Assembly (NCBI GenBank): GCA_002918705.1
Contig: PQKR01000008.1
Span: forward strand, 1 to 64,000
DNA from: Escherichia sp. ESNIH1
GTDB lineage: Bacteria > Pseudomonadota > Gammaproteobacteria > Enterobacterales > Enterobacteriaceae
Reading direction: 5' to 3'
DNA length: 64,000 nucleotides
The notes beneath the pieces were generated by a model. It was given only the letters and a program-made list of their open reading frames with translations, had not been told where the DNA came from and did not search any database. Below, piece by piece: positions 8,324 through 15,798 of this stretch. The first letter of the stretch is position 1. Each line of letters opens with the position of its first letter. Position numbers and translations under genes: made by a program.

Positions 8324-8374
8324 ATGTTCCTCGGCAGAAAGAAAGGCCCGCTGACGGGCCTGTTAAAGGGTGAA

Positions 8375-9052
8375 TCAGGCAGTTGCCTGCGGGGCAGCGT
8401 CTTTGTAGAAGGTGATATCGCGGGACTGGATGGCAAACGCAGGCTGTACCGTTTCGACGTTGTTTACAGCGGTGGTTGGCTGTGGGTCGAAAGACGCTTT
8501 CCCGGACCAGTAACGCATCTCTTTTGCCTTTGGTACGTACATGCGCAGCGGCAGCGTGTCACCGGAACGGTCAGCAGCTGACAGCACGGCATAAATGGGC
8601 AGTGTGGAGTCATGTGCCATGGTGAAGGTCTGCGACTTGGCCGCCTTGTAGGTCGCCAGGTTGCGCTGGCGGTCATCGGCAAGGAACTGGATCTGCGTGT
8701 ACTGCTGGTCACCGCCGGACTGTGCAACCTCGGTGATCTGCGGAATTTCAGTCCACTCGGCTACTTTGCTCAGGGAGCCGGTGCCGGAGCCAGCCGGGAA
8801 GAAGTTGGTATCGGTGCTGTTAATCACCCCGATCGTCACGCTGGTGGTCGTCTGCGCCGTGACGCGGGCCACCAGGCTGTCAATCAAAGCCCAGCCACTG
8901 GAAACCAGCACCACATCGCCCACAGCGAGGCCGTGGCCGTTTGCGACGGTAAAGACAGCGCCTGCGGCATTGCTGACGCCCGACACTGCCACAGGCGTGG
9001 CAAGTTTCGAGCCGACGAATACCGTGGCGCCATTAGGTAATGCGAAGCCCAT
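8375..9052 (-). CDS. Major tail tube protein, gpV-like
   Basis: 225 residues. Position immediately before G and composition (many beta-favouring Thr, Val, Ser; start MGFALPNGATVFVGSKLATP) match siphovirus tail tube proteins, which stack as hexamers to form the tail tube. An inserted Gly/Val-rich segment at about 24-85 (VANGHGLAVGDVVLVSSGW) looks like a separate small beta domain of the kind decorating some gpV proteins. The ATG follows a GAGAATC-type ribosome site. No lambda-type C-terminal Ig domain is evident. Confidence 0.85.
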   Translation of the reverse strand: MGFALPNGATVFVGSKLATPVAVSGVSNAAGAVFTVANGHGLAVGDVVLVSSGWALIDSLVARVTAQTTTSVTIGVINSTDTNFFPAGSGTGSLSKVAEWTEIPQITEVAQSGGDQQYTQIQFLADDRQRNLATYKAAKSQTFTMAHDSTLPIYAVLSAADRSGDTLPLRMYVPKAKEMRYWSGKASFDPQPTTAVNNVETVQPAFAIQSRDITFYKDAAPQATA

Positions 9053-9103
9053 AGGGATTCTCCGTAGTATGAAAAAATAAACCGGCAGCGCCGGTGGGGA
9101 TGA

Positions 9104-9514
9104 TCAGGCTGAGATATCAGCCCGGTAGTTGATGCTGACGGGGATGGAGTAGGACACGCCGTCCGGTATGCCGGGGTAGATGGCAGGCGGTGATGTCACC
9201 CAGGCGGTAAAGCCGTCGCCGGGGATCTCCTGGTTCTCCGGGAACAGCCCGGCGACGCGGCGGGCCAGCGCTCTGGCCTGTGATTTGCCGCCACCCGCTG
9301 GCGCGACGACGGTAACCTGATACACGCCGGGGTAGACCCGGCAGTCACCAGCCATATCAATGCTGTAGGGCTGCGCGGGCATATCGTGGGAGATCAGATA
9401 CAGCCCGTCGCCTGGCGGATCGAACTGAATGTTATCCCACGCTACCAGCACACCCTCGCCGTCTGCCCACAGACCCAGCATGGCCTCAAGCGCCGTTGTG
9501 ATGTCCGGTATCAT
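9104..9514 (-). CDS. Tail terminator, gpU-like (DUF4128 type)
   Basis: 136 residues from ATG 9514. The frame is open back to 9757, but that part overlaps the preceding gene out of frame and lacks homology; the chosen start (MIPDITTALEAMLGLWADGE) overlaps the upstream stop region, which is usual for coupled connector genes. Features are HDMPAQPYSIDMAGDCRVYPG in the middle and a beta-rich end SYSIPVSINYRADIS. Such proteins cap the tail tube once it reaches full length and form part of the joint to the head. Confidence 0.78.
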   Translation of the reverse strand: MIPDITTALEAMLGLWADGEGVLVAWDNIQFDPPGDGLYLISHDMPAQPYSIDMAGDCRVYPGVYQVTVVAPAGGGKSQARALARRVAGLFPENQEIPGDGFTAWVTSPPAIYPGIPDGVSYSIPVSINYRADISA

Positions 9515-10094
9515 TTTTAACCTCGCTGACTGCCTCGCTGAAGTACCGCTGGATCTCGGCGGCAGTGATGCGCACCATGCCGCCGGGAGCCTGGCTGGAA
9601 TGGCCCATCTCAAGCGAGTATGCGTACGGGACGTTGTTGCAGAAATAGACCGCCGTGGTCCCGACTTTGAACTGCTCCAGCACCAGATTACCCGCGGCGA
9701 TCGTCTCATGCCCGGCCTTATCGATACGCCCGGTCTCGCCTCCGGCCCGCTGGTCAAACGACACCTGCCAGTTACCTTTGAACCTCCCGCCCGTATAACG
9801 CGGCGGCGCTTTCAGGTCCATGCTGTCGTTAACCTTACGACCCGGCCGCAGCCGCCCTGCTTTCGTCAGGTTGTCCGGGTTCTGCCGCAGCAGGCTGTTG
9901 TGCTCCCTGACCGCCGCGTTATAAGCCGCCGCCGTCTGATTCACCGCCCACAGATCGGGATTGCCGACAGGTGACATCTGTACCAGTCGTGCCAGGATTT
10001 TGATGCCGACCACGCGCACCACTTCCTCCTGTCGCTCCTTTGCCTTGCTGACGAACGCATTAATGGACACCATAAACGCCTGGTTGTCTGCCAT
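9486..10094 (-). CDS. HK97 gp10-like head-tail/minor tail connector
   Basis: 202 residues with the HK97 gp10/lambda Z-like pattern: helical N-terminus (VSINAFVSKAKERQEEVVRVVG), VQMSPVGNPDLW, a TGGRFKGNWQVSFD core, and the conserved VYFCNNVPYAYSLEMGHSSQAPGGMVRITAAE segment. The family works at the junction of head and tail. Its end overlaps the gpU-like start by 29 bases. Neighbours on both sides are connector proteins, which supports the call. Confidence 0.85.
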   Translation of the reverse strand: MADNQAFMVSINAFVSKAKERQEEVVRVVGIKILARLVQMSPVGNPDLWAVNQTAAAYNAAVREHNSLLRQNPDNLTKAGRLRPGRKVNDSMDLKAPPRYTGGRFKGNWQVSFDQRAGGETGRIDKAGHETIAAGNLVLEQFKVGTTAVYFCNNVPYAYSLEMGHSSQAPGGMVRITAAEIQRYFSEAVSEVKNDTGHHNGA

Positions 10095-10095
10095 G

Positions 10096-10446
10096 TCAGG
10101 CCCTCAGCTGAGCGCGGTAGCACAGCAGCAGTTTGCCCGGCTTAACCGGGTTGGGCTTCTCAATGCGGTACCATTTGCCGTCCACCTCCACCATGTCGCC
10201 GGTGCGCAGCTCGGTATCGGCGGTAAACACAATGCGCGTGTCACCGTTTATAATGACCGTGCCGTCAATTTCGCCCGGTTTATAATCAGTCCGCACACCG
10301 ATTGCAGTGAAGGTCTTATCCGGTTCTCGATGCTCAACGCCGCCGGTGACCGTTACGGTGCCCTTGCGCTTTACCGGGTACGCCGCGCCGTTCTCCGTAA
10401 GCAGACGCGTGCTGGTGGCTTTCATGCGGGTGTAGTTAACAGGCAT
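10096..10446 (-). CDS. Head closure/adaptor protein
   Basis: 116 residues from ATG 10446, which lies one base after the stop of the preceding gene. The sequence is beta-rich, with VKRKGTVTVTGG, TVIINGDTRIVFTADTEL and GDMVEVDGKWYRIEKPNPV, the pattern of small beta-barrel head-closure (stopper) proteins that seal the portal after packaging. Assignment rests on this pattern and on its place between the connector at 10704 and the gp10-like gene. Confidence 0.65.
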   Translation of the reverse strand: MPVNYTRMKATSTRLLTENGAAYPVKRKGTVTVTGGVEHREPDKTFTAIGVRTDYKPGEIDGTVIINGDTRIVFTADTELRTGDMVEVDGKWYRIEKPNPVKPGKLLLCYRAQLRA

Positions 10447-10447
10447 A

Positions 10448-10702
10448 TTAACGGCGCTCAATGTTGGCGTTGATAAAATCCAGCTTCAGCGACTCCAGCG
10501 CCCCGACGAGGACATAAGGTCGGCCGCCGTTGTGCCAGCAATCCAGCGCGTTACCGTCGCCGTCGATAAGCAGCAGCGCTACGCTATGGCATGAGCTTTT
10601 ACGGGCATGTTCCAGGGCGTCGGTAAGCAGTCGGATCACTTCAGCATTATCGGTACCGGATTCAGGCTTTGGCTTGAACGGTACGATCGTTAAATCAGGC
10701 AT
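10448..10702 (-). CDS. Small connector-region protein, unknown
   Basis: 84 residues from ATG 10702, which overlaps the end of the 10704-11186 gene; a start six codons upstream is less likely because it lies fully inside that gene. The middle reads SCHSVALLLIDGDGNALDCWHN and PYVLVGALESLKLDFI, a compact alpha/beta pattern. I cannot assign a function. It is packed head to tail with connector genes, and small proteins of this type are common in DUF4055-portal phages at this position. Confidence 0.65.
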   Translation of the reverse strand: MPDLTIVPFKPKPESGTDNAEVIRLLTDALEHARKSSCHSVALLLIDGDGNALDCWHNGGRPYVLVGALESLKLDFINANIERR

Positions 10703-10703
10703 A

Positions 10704-11186
10704 TTATGCACGCTCCGCAAAAGTATTTACTGCATAGCCACGACCACCAGCCAGATCGCCGAGCAGGGCCATCACCGCCGGGTATGACGGTCTGAACACC
10801 TCACCATCAGCGACGGCATACGTCGTGGTTACGGCACCCTCCACGCGCTCGGACTTCACAGCCGCCTCACGCACACTGCCCAGCAGATCGCCATCCATCG
10901 CCTCGACCGCCAGCATGCACTGCGCGGTAACAACCTGACGCGGCACCTCACCGGCAGGCAGCTCGTATCCGTCAAGGATGATCCCGGCGCGCGGCCACGC
11001 CAGTGGCTGGTTCGGCTTGTCCGGCCTGCCTGCCCAGTCCAGCCCCTCCAGATAATCCATTGCCCTGATGAGCAACGGCAAGATCTTTTCCGGCAGTGTG
11101 ATATCGCGCAGTTCTGCAAAGGCTTTCAAATCCCCCTCGCCCGCATAGCTGTTCATGGCCGGTGAAGTGATATCGGTAATGATCAT
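10704..11186 (-). CDS. Head-tail connector, gp6/DnaT-like
   Basis: 160 residues from ATG 11186, preceded by GGGGGCAACG; an ATG four codons upstream lacks a ribosome site. The helical N-terminal half (YAGEGDLKAFAELRDITL; LLIRAMDYLEGLDWAGR) and QPLAWPRAGI, then PRQVVTAQCMLAVEA, are typical of the 'DnaT-like ssDNA-binding' family annotated in phage head-tail regions, whose real role is thought to be a gp6-type connector under the portal. The context (first gene after the capsid) supports the connector role over DNA binding. Confidence 0.78.
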   Translation of the reverse strand: MIITDITSPAMNSYAGEGDLKAFAELRDITLPEKILPLLIRAMDYLEGLDWAGRPDKPNQPLAWPRAGIILDGYELPAGEVPRQVVTAQCMLAVEAMDGDLLGSVREAAVKSERVEGAVTTTYAVADGEVFRPSYPAVMALLGDLAGGRGYAVNTFAERA

Positions 11187-11195
11187 CGTTGCCCC

Positions 11196-11220
11196 CAAAG
11201 AAACGGGGCTTTCGCCCCGT
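11196..11220 (-). terminator. Intrinsic terminator after the capsid gene
   Basis: Minus-strand stem ACGGGGC-GAAA-GCCCCGT followed by TTTCTTT, just after the end of the Ig-like frame. It would reduce transcription from capsid into connector genes, as seen in phages that need much more capsid than connector. Confidence 0.82.
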
Positions 11221-11223
11221 CAG

Positions 11224-11508
11224 TTACTCTCCGGTAGCGGCAGTGAAAGTAATTTCTTCACTGGCTTGCGCCACACCATCGACCGTACCCGTTACGGTGA
11301 ACGTTCCGGCGGTATCAGAGGTCAGTTTCACCGTGGCGCCACCGGCAGAGCCGGTCTGCGACGCTGCAGTGCTCAGCGTTCCGCCAGTAGACGACCAGGC
11401 GACAGCCGCTCCGGACACGCCCGCGCCGTTACGGGTGTATTTCAGGGAAAGGGTAACCGCATCGGTACTGTCAGCAGTTGCGGAGGTTCTATCCGCTGAC
11501 AGGGTTAC
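11224..11508 (-). CDS. Ig-like domain in -1 frame, capsid extension
   Basis: 94 residues in the -1 frame relative to the major capsid gene, overlapping its last codons. The sequence is a bacterial Ig-like (Big) domain: VTLSADRTSATADSTDAVTL, LKYTRNGAGVSGAAVAW, STGGTLS, TDSAGTFTVT-type strands and the end EEITFTAATGE. There is no ATG before the domain; the only GTG (11418) cuts it in half. It is therefore best explained as a C-terminal extension of the capsid protein made by frameshifting near GGG-GGA (11510-11514), two codons before the capsid stop. Ig-like domains added to phage capsid or tail proteins through frameshifts are established in other phages. Efficiency here is unknown. Confidence 0.75.
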   Translation of the reverse strand, partial: VTLSADRTSATADSTDAVTLSLKYTRNGAGVSGAAVAWSSTGGTLSTAASQTGSAGGATVKLTSDTAGTFTVTGTVDGVAQASEEITFTAATGE

Positions 11509-12458
11509 TCCCCCGATGCGGCCCCCAGCTTGATCAGCACACCCGCAGTGGACTTGTTGCTGGTGAAATGCTTCTTCCAGTTACCGGCCGTGCCGATAGC
11601 AGTCAGATCCGGGTTCTCGCCTTTGGCCGTATCCCAGCTGTAGCCCAGTAATTCAACATTCACCGTACCTTCCGCACGATAGCCGATTGCGAGGTTTTCC
11701 TGGTCGTTGATGTCGTAGGAACGGAAGCCCGGCGCCTGCGATTCGGTCACGGTCACCGCACCGGCCACCAGCCCCAGAATTGCGGCAGCGTCCATGGTAT
11801 CAGTCACCAGCACCGGCTTACCCAGTGTGCCCGGCTGGCCGCCGTACACTACCACGCCCGCTTCTTCGTAAATCTTGCTGGCGATCGCCTCGTCCACGAT
11901 GTCGAAGTAAGTAGCGGAGTGCATGACGAACAGCACCACACGGTTAAATTTGTCGCCGTATTTGCGCAGACCGCGAGTCAGGGTTTTCTTCCCGTCGGTT
12001 TCGATATCGGCGGTAACAACCATATCGGCATTCGCCCCAATCGCCGCCGTTAACGCCTTCAGGCCATATTTCACATAGCCTTCCAGGGTGGCATCGGCCA
12101 CATCAACGCCGATCACCTCGGAGAACTCATCAACCGTGCGGCCACGACGTTTGAATGCTTCTTCAGTGGTTTCGTACGGACCGTATTTCCACGGTGCCTT
12201 AACAGACACCGCTTCGCCTGCACCGATTTTTTTACCATTTACCTTGCCGGTGGAGTTCACGTCACGCGACTCGATGGAGCCACCTACCTTGTAGAAAGCG
12301 CGCTTACGGAAATCGCCCTCAATTAGCTCGTTATCCAGCAGGATCGCCCCATTAGAAGAGGTGTTGAACACCTCAAGATTATCCTGGCGGCGCTCGAGGA
12401 AAGCGGTCTGCGCCAGATCGTCATAGATGACCAGATCGTTATTAACAGTTGTAGCCAT
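11505..12458 (-). CDS. Major capsid protein
   Basis: 317 residues, MATTVNNDLVIYDDLAQTAF at the start. It follows the scaffold gene and precedes the connectors, the position of the coat protein. Typical features include FLERRQDNLEVFN, SIESRDVNSTGKVNGKKIG, the HSATYFDIVDEAIASKI stretch and VLVTDTMDAA, as in the coat proteins of phages with DUF4055 portals, which have an HK97-like fold. The gene ends LGAASGE-TAA inside a G-rich stretch where a -1 slip would append the Ig-like domain at 11224-11508. Confidence 0.88.
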   Translation of the reverse strand: MATTVNNDLVIYDDLAQTAFLERRQDNLEVFNTSSNGAILLDNELIEGDFRKRAFYKVGGSIESRDVNSTGKVNGKKIGAGEAVSVKAPWKYGPYETTEEAFKRRGRTVDEFSEVIGVDVADATLEGYVKYGLKALTAAIGANADMVVTADIETDGKKTLTRGLRKYGDKFNRVVLFVMHSATYFDIVDEAIASKIYEEAGVVVYGGQPGTLGKPVLVTDTMDAAAILGLVAGAVTVTESQAPGFRSYDINDQENLAIGYRAEGTVNVELLGYSWDTAKGENPDLTAIGTAGNWKKHFTSNKSTAGVLIKLGAASGE

Positions 12459-12470
12459 TGAGTAAGTCTC

Positions 12471-13241
12471 TTATTTCGGGAGTTTGAGGAAGGCCTGCTG
12501 GCCATGCTTGCGGATATAGTCCGCCTTTTCGCTGGCACTCATCTCTGAACGTTTCTGGCTGCCACCACCGCCTGGCTTGTGCCCGCCAGCGCCGGTACCT
12601 TCAGCGCGCGGGAACAGGTGCGGGGCCGTCTCCTTGAGCGACTCCGCCCATTCAAGCGGGCTTAGTGGGGTTTTGCCGTCTTTGCCGAACAGAACGTCGC
12701 CATTTGCATCAACTGCTACGGCCTCGCCTTCGTCGTTGAGCTGGAATGTGCCTCTGGCACGCAGGATCAGGTCATCGGATGCTTCTGCCAGCGCGCCAGC
12801 TTTTGACGCTGCCGCCCGGATGGCATCACCGAGTACGCGATCCCGGAATTTCCCGGAGAACGCTTCGGCTTTATCCGCGCGTTCATTGGCCGCTTTGATC
12901 TGCTTATCGACATCAGCACGCAGGCGCTCAGTGCGTTTATCCAGCACCTCGTCAATTTTCCCGGCGGCGATCAGCTTTGCCTCTTCGTCGTCGGAAAATC
13001 GCTGCAGAATGCCGCGCACGGCATCAGGGTCGATGCCTTCATAGCGGGACAAGTTATCTTTCTGCTGCTTGATCGTGCCCAGCAGCTCGGAGTTTTTGGT
13101 TTTCAGGCCGGTCACCTGAGCTGCGACCTGATCATCAATCAGCTTCTGAATTTCTGGCGTAATTTCGGTACCGCCGCCCCCGCCGCCCTGGCCATCGTCT
13201 TCAGGTGCGTAGTATTTCAGGAGCATATTTCGGATTAACAT
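12471..13241 (-). CDS. Scaffold protein
   Basis: 256 residues from ATG 13241, preceded by AAGGGGAAACC; the longer frame to 13325 would cross a terminator. N-terminal MLIRNMLLKYYAPEDD is followed by a Gly run (GQGGGGGG). The middle is strongly helical and charged (EIQKLIDDQVAAQV; LKTKNSELLGTIKQQKDNL; LDKRTERLRADVDKQIKAANERADK), and the C-terminus is basic (GGSQKRSEMSASEKADYIRKHG), the usual capsid-binding tail of scaffolds. It lies directly upstream of the coat gene. Scaffolds guide procapsid assembly and then leave. Confidence 0.85.
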   Translation of the reverse strand: MLIRNMLLKYYAPEDDGQGGGGGGTEITPEIQKLIDDQVAAQVTGLKTKNSELLGTIKQQKDNLSRYEGIDPDAVRGILQRFSDDEEAKLIAAGKIDEVLDKRTERLRADVDKQIKAANERADKAEAFSGKFRDRVLGDAIRAAASKAGALAEASDDLILRARGTFQLNDEGEAVAVDANGDVLFGKDGKTPLSPLEWAESLKETAPHLFPRAEGTGAGGHKPGGGGSQKRSEMSASEKADYIRKHGQQAFLKLPK

Positions 13242-13275
13242 GGTTTCCCCTTGGGATGTTATGGGCCTCGCCCAA

Positions 13276-13300
13276 TAAAAAAGGCCGCCCGGAGGCAGCC
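13276..13300 (-). terminator. Intrinsic terminator ahead of scaffold gene
   Basis: On the minus strand GGCTGCC-TCCG-GGCGGCC (one G-T pair) is followed by TTTTTT. It separates portal/MuF transcription from scaffold/capsid transcription. Confidence 0.78.
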
Positions 13301-13321
13301 ATGAGTGAAAAGGTGTTGGGG

Positions 13322-14407
13322 TCAACTGAGCGCTTTAAGGCGGGCCAGGCTTATCCATTCGCCTTTGTCCGTGAACATCTCCCCGAGCTTCAGCTCACCG
13401 GCGCGGTAAAGCGCAGCCCGCTCAGGTCCGAGGATCTCATCCTGTCGTTGCGGCGACTGCCGGGCCAGCCAGTCCAGATAGGTGGTATCCGCCGGCACCT
13501 GCCCATCCATGCTGGCGCGGGTACCTTCATCTAGCTCGTCACTGTCGATCCCGAGCTCACGCCATGATTTGGTAATCAGTGTTTCCGTAGAACGGCAGCA
13601 AAAATGGATTTTCCCCGGCCCCTGCAGATACGGAACCTTGTGACCGACAGGTTTGTTGTCCAGTGTGTAACGCAGGCGATCACGGATGATGCACGTCGGC
13701 GTGGTTTTGTTGTCCAGCGTGGAGAGCCACTGTTTACCTTTCAGGACATCGCCGTTGGCTTCTGCAAAATTAGTCCGCGCCGTGGCTGCCAAGTGATTCA
13801 CAGCCGTTTTGGTAATGCTGGCGGCATTGGTCCGGCTGAGTTGAAGCGCCCCGTCCTTATAGCCTTTGCTGGCGATCCCGCGAACCTGCCGGGCAATCGT
13901 CTCTGTGGTATCACCCAGCAGGTAGCCGCGGCGCACTGCATTAACAACGCGTGCCATGCGGTCGGCTTCAAGGTTATCGGCCCATTCGCTCAACAGACGT
14001 CCCTGAAAGGGCTGGGCCATGGCCGCCGCGTAAAGCTGCTCAGGCGTGATGCTCTGCAGCGGGTACCGCTCTTTCACCCGCTGCGGCAGCAGCGAATCAA
14101 ACAGGCTCAGCTGATAGCCTGCTTCATGCCCGGCCAGTTGCAGAAGCTCATCCGCCAGGCTGGTCTGCATGCCCGCGATGGCCTGCTGGTTAAGCTCACG
14201 TACGCTGCCAAGCAAACTTTCGAGACGGCCCACGGTAAACTGGCTGGTGGGCAGACTGTCCATCGCCACCAGCAGGCGTGCGGTAAGTTCGGCGTCGCTG
14301 TCGTTCAGAAGCTTCACCATGCGGTTTGCCACGCCAGTGCTGTATCGGCTGATCCAGACGGTGTGAGCTATGGCTTCGTCACGTAACCTGTCATTTACCG
14401 TTGCCAT
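13322..14407 (-). CDS. Phage Mu F-like minor head protein
   Basis: 361 residues. The start overlaps the portal stop by 17 bases. The N-terminal two thirds is helical. The MuF signature region lies at about 200-285: AASITKTAVNHLAATARTNF, KQWLSTLDNKTTPTCIIRDR, and VPYLQGPGKIHFCCRSTE. MuF-type proteins are minor head components attached to the portal and packaged or ejected with DNA. The C-terminal part (TTYLDWLARQSPQRQDEILGP) is the common extension in this family. Neighbours portal and scaffold agree with this role. Confidence 0.88.
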   Translation of the reverse strand: MATVNDRLRDEAIAHTVWISRYSTGVANRMVKLLNDSDAELTARLLVAMDSLPTSQFTVGRLESLLGSVRELNQQAIAGMQTSLADELLQLAGHEAGYQLSLFDSLLPQRVKERYPLQSITPEQLYAAAMAQPFQGRLLSEWADNLEADRMARVVNAVRRGYLLGDTTETIARQVRGIASKGYKDGALQLSRTNAASITKTAVNHLAATARTNFAEANGDVLKGKQWLSTLDNKTTPTCIIRDRLRYTLDNKPVGHKVPYLQGPGKIHFCCRSTETLITKSWRELGIDSDELDEGTRASMDGQVPADTTYLDWLARQSPQRQDEILGPERAALYRAGELKLGEMFTDKGEWISLARLKALS

Positions 14408-15797
14408 TGTTACCGCCGATCAGGGTGGGATTGGGGTTGTGCAGCTCGTCAATAATATCGTCGGGGCTGTCTGCCGGATTGATGAGGTCAAGCTTCTGCA
14501 GCGCACGAACCATATCAGTGTCGCGGATTGCACCTGATTGCCAGGCGTTCACAATAGCGGTCACCATGCCGGACTCGGCGACCTTAGCAATAAACTCCTG
14601 ATTGATCGCGTAGGCCGCCTGCTCCTCGCCGACGCCCAGATATTTCGCGCACCAGCCGATGGCCAGTGAGTAGGCCTCTGATACGTTCGAGACGCAGATC
14701 CCCAGCACAGAAGTGGACGATGTCTGCTCGCTGCTGGATTGAGTTGCCGTCTTTACCGCCGCGTTCTGCTCAATGAGCCGGGCACCCAGCTGCACCATGT
14801 AGTCACGCTTGCTGTCCATCGCCTCTTTCGCCAGCATATTAGGTTGCGCCTGGGCATAACCAAAACTGCCCTCTCTGGGCAGCAGCAGCGGCGAGCGGGA
14901 GCCGATTTTAACCCCCTTCTTTTCCAGATGATCGCGCCATCCTTCATCAAGTCCCGTCATGTAGGGCTGGACCTGGCCGCAGAACCACACGCTGTCTTCG
15001 TAATCAGCACTGTTCCGGAAGTGACCATGATTTATCTCCACCAGCGCGGCGAGTGGTGAGTCGTCGATAGTCGGATCGTTGTTCTGCGCGCCGACGAAGG
15101 TGAACGGAATTTCGTCCCAGCTGTCTTTGCCTTTGGGCTTCGGCTTGTATTCACTGGTAACAGCGTATGCAGCGGAACCGGCATCCGCGCTGCGGCGCCA
15201 CACCCGGCAGATGAACCGGCCCTCTTCAAGCGCAAGCTCGCGATACTGGACCTCATCCTTAAACGCGTAGCCATCCTCCTTCTCTACACATTCACGCAGC
15301 ACCACCAGCACCAGCTGATCGCGACCGTTAATGCGCTTCGTTCGCCAGTTGATAATATTCTCAGCAAGGTAGCGCAGAATGATGGCCTGGTCGCTGCCTT
15401 CTGCGTAATCGACGTAGAGCCCGTCGCGGGCCACCTCCAGCACATTCTCGGTTACCAGCTGTGACTGCTGGTAAATACTGGTGCCAGCGCCGTCGGCGTT
15501 CTTCAGCAGATAGCTCAGTTTGTCCGGCGCGGAAAAGGTCGGATCCTTTCGGAAGGCCAGCCCGAGGAGGCCAATCTTGGTATTGCCCGTGATCGCGTAG
15601 AACACCGCCCTCTGCAGGTAGTCTTCGTTGCGCTTGCGGTTGCGCATGCTTTTGTCTGTGGGGTCAAGCAAAGGCAGATAGTTGTTGCCCGGTTCTTTTA
15701 CCGCCTCTGCCCCTTTGCAGAAATCCCTGATTTTCTTCCAGGCAGCACTGGCCGCCCGGTGCTCAGGACGAACCCAGGTGATGTCGTTATTAGCCAT
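14391..15797 (-). CDS. Portal protein (DUF4055 family)
   Basis: 468 residues. The DUF4055 portal family pattern is visible: RPEHRAASAAWKKIRDFCKGA, LLDPTDKSMRNRKRNEDYLQ, AVFYAITGNTKIGLLGLAFRK, then PLAALVEINHGHFRNSADYE, and ALIEQNAAVKTATQSSSEQT-like text near 350-380. Portals form the dodecameric ring at one capsid vertex through which terminase packs DNA. It starts one base after the terminase large-subunit stop, with no gap, in the order TerS-TerL-portal-MuF-scaffold-capsid. Confidence 0.9.
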   Translation of the reverse strand: MANNDITWVRPEHRAASAAWKKIRDFCKGAEAVKEPGNNYLPLLDPTDKSMRNRKRNEDYLQRAVFYAITGNTKIGLLGLAFRKDPTFSAPDKLSYLLKNADGAGTSIYQQSQLVTENVLEVARDGLYVDYAEGSDQAIILRYLAENIINWRTKRINGRDQLVLVVLRECVEKEDGYAFKDEVQYRELALEEGRFICRVWRRSADAGSAAYAVTSEYKPKPKGKDSWDEIPFTFVGAQNNDPTIDDSPLAALVEINHGHFRNSADYEDSVWFCGQVQPYMTGLDEGWRDHLEKKGVKIGSRSPLLLPREGSFGYAQAQPNMLAKEAMDSKRDYMVQLGARLIEQNAAVKTATQSSSEQTSSTSVLGICVSNVSEAYSLAIGWCAKYLGVGEEQAAYAINQEFIAKVAESGMVTAIVNAWQSGAIRDTDMVRALQKLDLINPADSPDDIIDELHNPNPTLIGGNNGNGK

Positions 15798-15798
15798 A

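Noticed and set aside
11224..11418. Ig-like protein as a separate gene from GTG 11418
   Set aside because: That start removes the first strands of the domain and has no ribosome site; the domain begins upstream at the capsid stop, so a frameshift extension explains it better.
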